NCBI RefSeq assembly: GCF_000164865.1
Contig: NC_014618.1
Span: 2,418,001 to 2,482,000 of the forward strand
DNA from: [Enterobacter] lignolyticus SCF1
Lineage (GTDB): Bacteria > Pseudomonadota > Gammaproteobacteria > Enterobacterales > Enterobacteriaceae
Direction: 5' to 3'
Length of the DNA stretch: 64,000 bases
In this document: one piece after another, positions 52,415-60,004 of the stretch
Numbering within the stretch: position 1 is the stretch's first letter
Layout of the letters: every line of letters begins with the position of its first letter
Notes under the pieces: generated by a model
What the model was told of the DNA's origin: nothing
Database searches by the model: none
The model's input: the letters and a program-made list of their open reading frames with translations, nothing else
Made by a program: the position numbers and the translations under genes

Positions 52415-52846
52415 CTAGCCGTTAAGCTGATAATCGAGGGTAATTTCCGCCTTCAGCACCTGTGAAACCGGGCATCCTGCTTTCGCTTTCTGAATGATGC
52501 CGTCGAACGTCGCGGCATCGACATCGGGCACCGCAATACGGCTTTCCAGCGCGACTTTCGTAATCGCAAAACCTGACGCGGTTTTATCCAGCGATACCGT
52601 CGCGGTAGTATCGATCGAGGTTGCGGTAAAGCCTGCTTCGCTCAGCATCAGCGATAGCGCCATCGAAAAACAGGCGGCATGCGCCGCGCCGATAAGCTCT
52701 TCCGGGTTGGTCCCCTTCACGCCCTCAAAACGGGTGTTAAAGCCGTAAGGCTGCTGGGTTAGCGCCCCGCTCTCGGTGGAAACCGTACCTTTGCCGCGTT
52801 TAAGATCGCCTTCCCAGTGCGCCAGTCCTTTCTTGTGGATAGTCAT
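52415..52846 (-). CDS. osmC: peroxiredoxin OsmC
   Basis: A 143-residue OsmC-type thiol peroxidase, nearly identical to E. coli OsmC (143): M-T-I-H-K-K-G, A-A-H-A-A-C-F-S-M-A (peroxidatic Cys about residue 60) and K-A-G-C-P-V-S-Q-V-L (resolving Cys about 126). It reduces organic hydroperoxides in the cytoplasm and is osmotically induced. GAGGTG precedes an ATG-ATG pair; the second was used as in E. coli. Confidence 0.95.
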   Translation of the reverse strand: MTIHKKGLAHWEGDLKRGKGTVSTESGALTQQPYGFNTRFEGVKGTNPEELIGAAHAACFSMALSLMLSEAGFTATSIDTTATVSLDKTASGFAITKVALESRIAVPDVDAATFDGIIQKAKAGCPVSQVLKAEITLDYQLNG

Positions 52847-52903
52847 CATTTCACCTCTTCGACTTAACTGTGGGAAGTAAAGTATAGAACGAGATAATGT
52901 CGG

Positions 52904-53791
52904 TCAGGTGTGCGGCGATATCAGTCTGTTTTGCACCTCATCCAGAAACAGATGCAGCGCGCCAGGCTGATAGTCGCGCGATAAATAGAGGCCGTACACC
53001 CCCAGCGATTTCGGCTGATACCCCGCCAGCAGCGGCACCAGCGCGCCGCTTTCCAGCCCGTGCTGCGCCTCAAGCCAGGGCAGCATCGCAATGCCGCAGC
53101 CGGCAAGCGCCGCGTCGAGCAGCAGCGACGAAATTCCGGCGCTCAAATTACCCTGCACGGCCACGGAATGACTTTCGCCCTGCGCATCGCTGAAGTGCCA
53201 CGCCTGGCCGGCAAAATGGCTGTAGTGCAGGCAATTATGGTCAGCCAGCGCCGCCAGCGTGTCCGGCGTCCCCCGCTGCTGCAGATAGGCAGGCGCCGCG
53301 CAGAGCACCGAACGGCACTCCCCCAGCCGTCTGGCGATAGCGCCCGGCTCGGGGTTATCGGTGATGCGGATTGCCACATCGATACGCTCACCGACGAGGC
53401 TCACCGGATGATTATTGATATCCAGCTCTAGCCGCAGCTGCGGATAACGGGCGAGAAAATCGGGCAATATCGGTGAAATCAGCTGCATGGCGGTAAAATG
53501 CGCGCAGGCCACGCGCAGAACGCCGGCTGGCGTATTGCGCTGCGTTTGCCCTTCAATCTCCTGCGACAGCCGCGCCAGGTTGCGAGTTTTCTGCAGCGTT
53601 TTCTCCCCGGCAGGCGTCAGCGTCAGCCTGCGGGTTGAGCGATGAATCAGCCGCGCTCCCGCCCATTTTTCCATCTGTTCAAGATAGCGGCTCACCATCG
53701 GCCTCGACATTCCCAGCGCCCGCGCCGCCGCGCTCAGGCTGCCAAGCTCACAGATGCGATTGTAAACCTCTGCGGCAATAATGCGGTCCAT
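52904..53791 (-). CDS. LysR family regulator, divergent from MBL-fold gene
   Basis: A 295-residue LysR regulator with HTH (L-S-A-A-A-R-A-L-G-M-S-R-P-M-V-S-R-Y-L at about 19-37) and an effector domain with the G-E-R-I-D-V-A-I-R-I-T strand near 142. GGGGGCGGAA precedes the ATG at 53791; an in-frame ATG 12 bases upstream is the alternative. It is divergent from the metallo-beta-lactamase-fold gene, separated by 111 bases, and is probably its regulator. Not in this position in E. coli. Confidence 0.87.
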   Translation of the reverse strand: MDRIIAAEVYNRICELGSLSAAARALGMSRPMVSRYLEQMEKWAGARLIHRSTRRLTLTPAGEKTLQKTRNLARLSQEIEGQTQRNTPAGVLRVACAHFTAMQLISPILPDFLARYPQLRLELDINNHPVSLVGERIDVAIRITDNPEPGAIARRLGECRSVLCAAPAYLQQRGTPDTLAALADHNCLHYSHFAGQAWHFSDAQGESHSVAVQGNLSAGISSLLLDAALAGCGIAMLPWLEAQHGLESGALVPLLAGYQPKSLGVYGLYLSRDYQPGALHLFLDEVQNRLISPHT

Positions 53792-53844
53792 TTCCGCCCC
53801 CATTTGCTCGATTTATGAAACTCAGCATCTCTTTTTTCAGGAAT

Positions 53845-53859
53845 TCTTGCAAATCAAGA
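53845..53859. promoter_or_regulatory. LysR-type operator candidate TCTTG-N5-CAAGA
   Basis: A perfect five-base inverted repeat in the middle of the divergent region between the LysR gene and the MBL-fold gene, of the size of LysR recognition sites. Inference from position and symmetry only. Confidence 0.45.
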
Positions 53860-53902
53860 TTTCCGTACAATAGCCGTATTCACCCGTTAATGAGATGACA
53901 TC

Positions 53903-54754
53903 ATGAAAATAACCGCTGTTGCTATTGCCACTGCCCTGTTCAGTACCGCGACTCTCGCCGCGCCGCTTACCCTTGAGGTCTACAACCCGCAGGAAAAGGG
54001 GCTGTTTCCGGTCACCTCGACGCTGGTTTCCGGTCCGCATGAGGCCGTACTGTTTGACGCGCAGTTCAACGTGAAAGACGGAGAAAAACTGCTTGAGATG
54101 ATCCGCAAAAACGGCAAGCCGCTGAAGCGTATTGTGATCACCTCCGGCGATCCGGACTTTTACTTTGGCCTCGAACCGCTGGTGAAGGCGTTCCCGCAGG
54201 TCGAGATCGTCGCCAGCCAAAAGGTGGTTGACCATATCAACGCCACCAAAGCGGCGAAGCTTGCCTGGTGGGGACCGAAAATGAAGGACGGCGCGCCGGA
54301 CGCGGTCTATGTTCCTCAGGTCATCAGCGCGGATACCTTCACCATCGACGGTGAAAAGGTAGAGATCAAGCAGCCGGACAGCCATGCCGCTTACGTCTGG
54401 ATCCCGGCGAATAAAACCATTCTCGGCGGTACCGCCATTTCCTGGGGCATTCATGTCTGGACGGCGGATACGCAAACCACCGCCAGCCGCGACGAATGGC
54501 GCCAGACCCTTGACGCGATGGCGGCGCTTCACCCACAGCGCGTCATCCCGGGCCACTATCTGGGCACTCCGCCGCAGGGCGACAGGGCGATTACCTTCAC
54601 CCGCGACTACCTCGCGCAGTTTGAACAGGCGCTGGCCGCGCACCGCGACGCCGCAGGCGTAACCGCCGCGATGAAAAAACAGTGGCCAGCGCTTAAAGAC
54701 GACAGCTCACTGGAGCTGAGCGCGAAGGTCAACAAAGGGGAAATGAAATGGTAA
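53903..54754 (+). CDS. exported metallo-beta-lactamase-fold protein, degenerate metal site
   Basis: A 283-residue exported protein: signal peptide 1-19 (T-L-A-A-P), then an MBL fold. The position of the HxHxDH metal motif reads T-S-G-D-P-D-F-Y-F-G (about 80-89): three His are missing and only the Asp remains. Later ligand regions are kept (D-S-H-A-A-Y-V-W near 160 and V-I-P-G-H-Y-L-G near 215). So one metal site is likely lost or changed; the reaction is unknown. It is divergent from a LysR gene. Confidence 0.85.
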   Translation: MKITAVAIATALFSTATLAAPLTLEVYNPQEKGLFPVTSTLVSGPHEAVLFDAQFNVKDGEKLLEMIRKNGKPLKRIVITSGDPDFYFGLEPLVKAFPQVEIVASQKVVDHINATKAAKLAWWGPKMKDGAPDAVYVPQVISADTFTIDGEKVEIKQPDSHAAYVWIPANKTILGGTAISWGIHVWTADTQTTASRDEWRQTLDAMAALHPQRVIPGHYLGTPPQGDRAITFTRDYLAQFEQALAAHRDAAGVTAAMKKQWPALKDDSSLELSAKVNKGEMKW

Positions 54755-54907
54755 AGGCGCTTAATCCGGCGTACTGACGTTGCTATTTCTGCAGAGATGG
54801 CCGAGTATCATAGCTGCATCAACATTCCGCGATGCACTATGGGGTTGCATTCCGCCCGGCCCCGCCGGGCCTGTCCTTGAAACCAGAAACAGGATTAAGG
54901 AGTCAGA

Positions 54908-55045
54908 ATGAAATCGAACCGCAAGGCACGTCATATCCTCGGCTTAAACTACAAGCTGTCTAACCAGAAAAAGATGTTGATCGAAGGCGACGCAGAGACC
55001 ATGCTTAACCATACCCATGCAACCGGCCGTAAACGCCGCGTATAA
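54908..55045 (+). CDS. sra: stationary-phase ribosome-associated protein Sra
   Basis: A 45-residue very basic protein: M-K-S-N-R-K-A-R-H-I-L-G-L-N-Y-K-L-S-N-Q and a T-G-R-K-R-R end, matching E. coli Sra (RpsV, 45 residues), which binds 30S ribosomes in stationary phase. AAGGAG precedes the ATG. An intrinsic terminator follows 22 bases after the stop. In E. coli it lies next to maeA and bdm; here maeA is about 1.1 kb downstream and no bdm was recognised. Confidence 0.93.
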   Translation: MKSNRKARHILGLNYKLSNQKKMLIEGDAETMLNHTHATGRKRRV

Positions 55046-55067
55046 ATGTTATCGACGTCGAGCCTGA

Positions 55068-55100
55068 CCCCGCTTTTGCTGTGCGGGGTTTTCTTTATTT
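55068..55100 (+). terminator. intrinsic terminator of sra
   Basis: CCCCGC/GCGGGG stem with a nine-base loop followed by TTTTCTTTATTT. Confidence 0.88.
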
Positions 55101-55265
55101 CCGCCAGCCATACATCAGCAGCTGTCAATCTTTAATTCATTTTATAAAAAAATATCGTTTTAAAAAATATATTGCCGCTATTTTTCAGTGAATCGGAATA
55201 CGCAAACACGTTAAAATATGATATCCGCATTGCCGGTACGCTCATCAACACCAAAGGACGATAAG

Positions 55266-55538
55266 ATGGATCGCACGCTCGACAAACATCACACATTCCA
55301 GAATGGAGTAATTGAACTCTCCAATTTCCCATTATCCGGCAAAGCCAGTTCTGAAATAAAACAAGAATACAGACGCCTCGCGGGTATCCTCTACCCGCTG
55401 TTCGGCATTAGCCCTGGACAGCTGTATGACCGACTGGAGTCTGGCCCAACGGAGCAGGACGTCGCCACGCTTGAAGCGCTGCTCTTCATCAAGCGCGCCG
55501 GGCATATGAACCAGTTTATCGGCATGAAAATTATGTAA
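55266..55538 (+). CDS. 90-residue protein, unknown
   Basis: A soluble 90-residue protein that I do not recognise. AAGGACGATAAG precedes the ATG at 55266; an upstream open extension of 16 codons lacks a site. It has no signal peptide or membrane segment. The middle part (I-K-Q-E-Y-R-R-L-A-G-I-L-Y-P-L-F-G-I) and the end (D-V-A-T-L-E-A-L-L-F-I-K-R) look like two amphipathic helices. It sits between sra and maeA, near where E. coli has bdm, but shows no likeness to Bdm. The upstream region is AT-rich. Confidence 0.7.
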   Translation: MDRTLDKHHTFQNGVIELSNFPLSGKASSEIKQEYRRLAGILYPLFGISPGQLYDRLESGPTEQDVATLEALLFIKRAGHMNQFIGMKIM

Positions 55539-55545
55539 TTAACGC

Positions 55546-55569
55546 CAGGAGTCAACCCGTTGACTCCTG
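55546..55569 (+). terminator. hairpin after the 90-residue protein gene
   Basis: CAGGAGTCAA/TTGACTCCTG, ten pairs with a CCCG loop, eight bases after the stop. No T-run on the plus strand; stem strength suggests an mRNA end or 3'-protecting structure. Confidence 0.5.
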
Positions 55570-55576
55570 CGTCCAT

Positions 55577-55609
55577 AAAAAAATACCCGATACCGGCGAC
55601 GATATCGGG
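55577..55609 (-). terminator. intrinsic terminator on minus strand
   Basis: Read on the minus strand: CCCGATA/TATCGGG stem followed, after two bases, by seven T. No annotated minus-strand gene lies just upstream, so it ends an unannotated transcript or backs up the terminator at 55726. Confidence 0.7.
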
Positions 55610-55725
55610 CGAGGTGGCTTGATACAATTGTCGTTATATTAATGATGATGCGAAGCAACGGTATTACGCTGAATGAATTCAGCATTATCGATTTAGCTCG
55701 ACCACTATCGCCTGGCATCTTCACT

Positions 55726-55765
55726 AAAAAAGCCTCCCTGGCAAATCGGACGAATTCCAGGGAGG
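55726..55765 (-). terminator. strong intrinsic terminator on minus strand
   Basis: Read on the minus strand: CCTCCCTGG/CCAGGGAGG, nine pairs, then C and six T. It lies 34 bases beyond the small hydrophobic reading frame at 55799-55879. Confidence 0.85.
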
Positions 55766-55798
55766 GGTCTACGCGAGTTAATAGTTAGGAAAGAACTA

Positions 55799-55879
55799 CT
55801 ACTGGCCCTGTATTGCTACAGGCACGAGACATATTAATAAGCATAACAGAATAACATTAAGCATTGCGTGCTTATTCAT
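55799..55879 (-). CDS. possible 26-residue hydrophobic small protein
   Basis: The frame starts M-N-K-H-A-M-L-N and continues with a hydrophobic run V-I-L-L-C-L-L-I-C-L-V-P-V-A-I, ending Q-G-Q: one membrane helix or a signal-like peptide. A strong terminator follows 34 bases after the stop. The ribosome site before the first ATG is weak (TTTCCGATTTAA), so translation is unproven; the same segment may be a small RNA. It resembles in size and hydrophobicity the type I toxins and small stress membrane proteins, but no family is recognised. Confidence 0.35.
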   Translation of the reverse strand: MNKHAMLNVILLCLLICLVPVAIQGQ

Positions 55880-56141
55880 TTAAATCGGAAAGCGAATATT
55901 TTTATAATTTAAAACAGTTCGGGTTATTACAGCTATTAGTGAAATACCGACGCGCTATCCGGCCGTTCACAGCTTCGCGCGTAACACAGGCTTCACAACA
56001 AAGATGCTGTTTTTTTACTTTCACATCCCTTCTGATGCCCCTTTTTGCAGGCACTTGCTTTATACTCTGCCCCGCCGCCGTACCCGCCGGTCCATGCCGC
56101 CTCTGGTACAGGCCGGGAGTGATGACAAAGGAGTGAGTAAG
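55880..56141. other. upstream region of maeA
   Basis: AT-rich then normal composition. A TATACT at about 56060 could be a -10 of maeA, with no clear -35. A long open frame entering maeA from 56004 is not conserved and was not used. Confidence 0.35.
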
Positions 56142-57839
56142 ATGTTACTTAACCATAAAAAAAACCGTTCGCTTTACATCCCCTATGCAGGCCCGATCCT
56201 GCTTGAGTTTCCCCTGCTGAACAAAGGCAGCGCCTTCAGCGTCGAAGAGCGCAGCAACTTCAACCTGCTGGGCTTACTGCCGGAGGTGGTGGAAACCATT
56301 GAAGAGCAGGCAGAGCGCGCCTGGATCCAGTACCAGGGCTTCAAAACCGAGATTGATAAGCACATCTATCTGCGCAACATCCAGGACACCAACGAAACCC
56401 TTTTCTACCGTCTGGTCGAGAACCATCTCGACGAGATGATGCCGGTTATTTATACCCCCACCGTCGGCGCCGCCTGCGAGCGCTTTTCGGAGATCTACCG
56501 CCGCGCGCGCGGCGTGTTTATCTCCTACGAAAACCGCCACAACATGGACGATATCCTGCAAAACGTGCCGAACCATACCATTAAGGTTATCGTGGTCACC
56601 GACGGCGAGCGCATCCTCGGCCTCGGCGACCAGGGTATCGGCGGGATGGGGATCCCTATCGGCAAGCTGTCGCTGTACACCGCCTGCGGCGGCATCAGCC
56701 CGGCGTATACCCTGCCGGTGGTGCTGGATGTCGGCACCAACAACCAGCAGTTGCTCAATGACCCGCTGTACATGGGCTGGCGCCACCCGCGCATTACCGA
56801 CGATGAGTATTACCAGTTTGTGGATGACTTTATCCAGGCGGTAAAACACCGCTGGCCGAACGTTCTGCTGCAGTTTGAAGATTTCGCGCAGAAGAACGCC
56901 ATGCCGCTGCTCAACCGCTACCGCGATGAAATTTGCTCGTTCAACGACGACATTCAGGGCACCGCCGCCGTCACCGTCGGCACGCTGATCGCCGCCAGCC
57001 GCGCTGCAGGCAGCCAGCTGTGCGATCAAAGAATCGTCTTCCTTGGCGCAGGCTCCGCCGGCTGCGGTATCGCCGAGCAGATTATCGCCCAGACCCAGCG
57101 CGAAGGGCTGAGCGAGGAGCTGGCGCGCTCCCGCGTCTTTATGGTCGATCGCTTCGGCCTGCTCACCGACCAGATGCCGAACCTGCTGCCGTTCCAGAAC
57201 AAGCTGGTGCAAAAGCGCGACGGTCTGGAGCACTGGGACACCCGAGAAGACGTCCTGTCGCTGCTGGACGTGGTGCGCAATGTTAAGCCGGACATTCTGA
57301 TTGGCGTTTCCGGTCAGACCGGCCTCTTCACCGAAGAGATCATCCGCGAAATGCACAAGCATTGCCCGCGGCCGATCGTCATGCCGCTGTCCAACCCGAC
57401 GTCCCGCGTGGAGGCGACGCCGCAGGACATCATCGCCTGGACCGAAGGCAATGCGCTGGTCGCCACCGGTAGCCCGTTCGACCCGGTAGTGTGGAAAGAC
57501 CAGACGTACCCCATCGCCCAGTGCAACAACTCGTACATTTTCCCGGGTATCGGCCTTGGCGTTATCGCCGCTGGCGCCACGCGGATCACCGACGAAATGC
57601 TGATGTCCGCCAGCGAAACGCTCGCCAAACACTCACCGCTGGTCAATAACGGCGAAGGTCTGGTGCTGCCGGCGCTAAAAGACATCCATAAAGTTTCCCG
57701 GGCGATTGCCTTCGCGGTCGGCAGAATGGCGCAGCAGCAGGGCGTCGCGATGAATACCTCCGCCGATGCGCTGCAGCAGGCGATTGACGACAACTTCTGG
57801 TTGCCGGAATACCGCAACTACCGCCGCACCTCCGTCTGA
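56142..57839 (+). CDS. maeA: NAD-dependent malic enzyme MaeA (SfcA)
   Basis: A 565-residue enzyme that decarboxylates malate to pyruvate with NAD. It matches E. coli MaeA closely from R-S-L-Y-I-P-Y-A-G-P on. Motifs: Y-T-P-T-V-G-A-A-C-E-R (catalytic Tyr about 104), G-L-G-D-Q-G-I-G-G-M-G-I-P (malic signature about 163-175) and F-L-G-A-G-S-A-G-C-G-I-A (NAD loop about 304-315). The ATG at 56142 has AAGGAG upstream. Confidence 0.96.
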   Translation: MLLNHKKNRSLYIPYAGPILLEFPLLNKGSAFSVEERSNFNLLGLLPEVVETIEEQAERAWIQYQGFKTEIDKHIYLRNIQDTNETLFYRLVENHLDEMMPVIYTPTVGAACERFSEIYRRARGVFISYENRHNMDDILQNVPNHTIKVIVVTDGERILGLGDQGIGGMGIPIGKLSLYTACGGISPAYTLPVVLDVGTNNQQLLNDPLYMGWRHPRITDDEYYQFVDDFIQAVKHRWPNVLLQFEDFAQKNAMPLLNRYRDEICSFNDDIQGTAAVTVGTLIAASRAAGSQLCDQRIVFLGAGSAGCGIAEQIIAQTQREGLSEELARSRVFMVDRFGLLTDQMPNLLPFQNKLVQKRDGLEHWDTREDVLSLLDVVRNVKPDILIGVSGQTGLFTEEIIREMHKHCPRPIVMPLSNPTSRVEATPQDIIAWTEGNALVATGSPFDPVVWKDQTYPIAQCNNSYIFPGIGLGVIAAGATRITDEMLMSASETLAKHSPLVNNGEGLVLPALKDIHKVSRAIAFAVGRMAQQQGVAMNTSADALQQAIDDNFWLPEYRNYRRTSV

Positions 57840-57846
57840 TGTCCGA

Positions 57847-57874
57847 CAGGACCTACGTATCTTCGTAGGTCCTG
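57847..57874. terminator. 11-pair hairpin after maeA
   Basis: CAGGACCTACG/CGTAGGTCCTG with a six-base loop, seven bases after the maeA stop. No T-run; likely an mRNA 3' structure. Confidence 0.5.
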
Positions 57875-57954
57875 CTCCCGCGACTGGTCAATACCCGCAT
57901 TCCCCGCTACACTCGCCTCACCTATTAACTTGATGAAAATATAAGGAGGATCCC

Positions 57955-58038
57955 ATGCCGTACTGTGAAATGTTTGATATTTCACATACTTTTGGTGATC
58001 GCATCTGCTCAGGCGTTATCGGTATCGTGCTGCGATAA
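57955..58038 (+). CDS. 27-codon leader ORF upstream of ABC-F gene
   Basis: A short frame M-P-Y-C-E-M-F-D-I-S-H-T-F-G-D-R that ends G-V-I-G-I-V-L-R. A near-perfect AAGGAGGA site lies four bases before the ATG, far stronger than that of the ABC-F gene itself. The last part overlaps a stem CGTTATCG/CGATAACG and is followed by GGTGG/CCACC, so ribosome position could switch RNA structures. It is 112 bases before the ABC-F start. The product does not look like a stable protein. A role in attenuation is inference. Confidence 0.6.
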   Translation: MPYCEMFDISHTFGDRICSGVIGIVLR

Positions 58039-58065
58039 CGGTGGCTTGAGCGAAGAAACCACCCC
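58012..58065 (+). promoter_or_regulatory. stacked hairpins between leader ORF and ABC-F gene
   Basis: Stem 1: CGTTATCG/CGATAACG (about 58015-58040) covers the leader stop codon. Stem 2: GGTGG/CCACC (about 58041-58063) follows directly. Both lie in the mRNA leader of the ABC-F gene. No T-run is seen, so any control would be on translation or by Rho. Confidence 0.4.
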
Positions 58066-58150
58066 AAATCCCTTCTCTCGGGCTTATCAGGTTATCGTCA
58101 GCGATGTTTGACGAGGCATAAACATGCCTGTAACACTTGAGTAAGTTCAC

Positions 58151-59872
58151 ATGAGTACATTACTGACTGCACAAGCGCTGTGCATGGAAACGGCTTTTGG
58201 TCCGCTGTTTTCCGATCTCTCTTTTACCCTGAAAAAAGGCGACCGCGTCGGGCTTATCGGCTACAACGGCTGCGGCAAAAGCACGCTGCTGAAGATGCTG
58301 GACGGCACTCTGCCCCCTTCTTCGGGCTCCGTCTCTCTCGCCCGCCACTGCCTGCCGGGACGCGTGGAACAGCATTTACCGGAACAGCTGGGCGAGTTAA
58401 CCCTGCTCACGGCCGTGCTGGCGCAGCTGCCGCCTCTGGAACGCGAGCCTCAGCGCTGGCGCGCCGAAGCCCTGCTGGCGGAGATGGGTTTTAGCCCGCA
58501 GGATACCGCGCTGACGGCGGCAACGCTGAGCGGCGGCCAGCATACCCGCCTGCTGCTGGCGCGGGCGCTCATCCGCCAGCCGGATTTGCTGCTGCTGGAT
58601 GAGCCTGGCAACCACCTCGATCTGCCCACGCTGCTGTGGCTGGAGCGTTTTCTCAACGGCTGGAACGGCAGTTTTATTCTGGTTTCCCACGACCAGCAGC
58701 TGCTGGATAACGTCACCAACGCGAGCCTTATCCTGCGCGACCGTCGTCTGCACGCGTTTGCTCTGCCCTGCAGCGCCGCGCGTCAGGCGCTGGCGGCGCA
58801 GGATGAGAGCGATGCGCTGCGGTTTAAAGCCGAGCAGAAAGAGATAGACCGCATCGCCACCAGCGCCAGACGGTTGGCCACCTGGGGCAAAGTCTACGAT
58901 AACGAAGGCCTTGCCCGTAAAGCCAAACAGATGGAAAAGCAGGTTGAACGGCTAACGGAAAGCCAGACGGACGTTACCGCCGGCAGCCAGTGGCAGCTGA
59001 TACTGCGCGGCGATGCGCTGCAGGCCGACCGTCTGCTGGAAATGGAAAACCTCGCGGTAGCACCCGCGCCGGGCTTACCGGCGCTGTTCACCACCGGAGC
59101 AGCGCGGCTTAAATCCGGCGATCGCGTGGCGGTTATCGGTCGCAACGGTTGCGGGAAATCCTCACTGCTGCGGCTTATCTGGCAAAACGTCGGCCTGCCT
59201 GCGTCTGACGCGGCGTTGAAAATCCATCCGCGGGTGGACATCGGCTATTACGACCAGACGCTGCGCCAGCTGGCGGATGACGCCACGCTGTTTGACGCCC
59301 TGCTGCCGTTCGCGGCCTCAGCGGAAGAACGCAAAATGGCGCTTATCAGCGCCGGATTTGCGTGGAGCCGACACGGCCAGCAGGTGAATTCACTGAGCGG
59401 CGGCGAGCGTTCCCGGCTGCTGTTCGTCGGGCTGACGCTGGCGCGCTATAGCCTGCTGATGCTGGATGAACCGACCAACCATCTCGATATGGAAGGTAAA
59501 GAGGCGCTGGCGCAGTCGCTGCGCGAGTTTTCCGGCGGCGTCCTGCTGGTCAGCCATGACCGCCAGCTGATGGCGCAAAGCTGTAACCGTTTCTGGTTAA
59601 TCGATAACGGTCGGCTGGAAGAGTGGCATGATGCCGACGCGGCCTGGGAGCGCTTGCGCAATGGCTCAGACAGTACCGCTATCGCGCCCGCCCGCGCAGG
59701 TGGGCGACCGACGCCCGCCGAAGAACCGGAGGACCTGCTGGAGACGCTGGTGGCTCTTGAGTCGCTGCTGGCGGACGATCTGGCGCGAAAGCCGAAACAT
59801 CAAAAACCGCAGCTGCAGGCGCAGTGGCGTGAGGAGATAGACGCCCTCAACGCCCGTCTTGAGCGGCTATAG
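58151..59872 (+). CDS. ABC-F family ATPase
   Basis: A 573-residue soluble protein with two ABC ATPase domains and no membrane segment, the ABC-F layout. Domain 1 (about 5-205): G-Y-N-G-C-G-K-S-T, L-S-G-G-Q-H-T-R, L-L-L-D-E-P-G-N-H. Basic helical linker (about 220-285, A-R-R-L-A-T-W-G-K-V-Y-D-N-E-G-L-A-R-K-A-K-Q-M-E-K). Domain 2 (about 295-495): G-R-N-G-C-G-K-S-S, L-S-G-G-E-R-S-R, L-M-L-D-E-P-T-N-H. A C-terminal tail ends in a charged helix. ABC-F proteins act on the ribosome exit site; some give antibiotic protection. It is not one of EttA, Uup, YbiT or YheS by length and sequence feel. Confidence 0.88.
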   Translation: MSTLLTAQALCMETAFGPLFSDLSFTLKKGDRVGLIGYNGCGKSTLLKMLDGTLPPSSGSVSLARHCLPGRVEQHLPEQLGELTLLTAVLAQLPPLEREPQRWRAEALLAEMGFSPQDTALTAATLSGGQHTRLLLARALIRQPDLLLLDEPGNHLDLPTLLWLERFLNGWNGSFILVSHDQQLLDNVTNASLILRDRRLHAFALPCSAARQALAAQDESDALRFKAEQKEIDRIATSARRLATWGKVYDNEGLARKAKQMEKQVERLTESQTDVTAGSQWQLILRGDALQADRLLEMENLAVAPAPGLPALFTTGAARLKSGDRVAVIGRNGCGKSSLLRLIWQNVGLPASDAALKIHPRVDIGYYDQTLRQLADDATLFDALLPFAASAEERKMALISAGFAWSRHGQQVNSLSGGERSRLLFVGLTLARYSLLMLDEPTNHLDMEGKEALAQSLREFSGGVLLVSHDRQLMAQSCNRFWLIDNGRLEEWHDADAAWERLRNGSDSTAIAPARAGGRPTPAEEPEDLLETLVALESLLADDLARKPKHQKPQLQAQWREEIDALNARLERL

Positions 59873-59880
59873 CCCCATCA

Positions 59881-59909
59881 AACAGGCGCCATGCTGGCGC
59901 CTGTTTTTT
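59881..59909 (+). terminator. intrinsic terminator of ABC-F gene
   Basis: ACAGGCGCCA/TGGCGCCTGT, ten pairs, loop TGC, then six T. Confidence 0.93.
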
Positions 59910-60004
59910 CTCTGCATAATTTTCGCGATCCCGCACGGGCGCGATTACACTTCAAAGTGTTACCTCAACAATCCCAACATCCTCCACAGAAGAAGAAGAT
60001 AGCT

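Noticed and set aside
56274..57632. 452-codon minus-strand frame opposite maeA
   Set aside because: Shadow of maeA with no recognisable protein features or start site.
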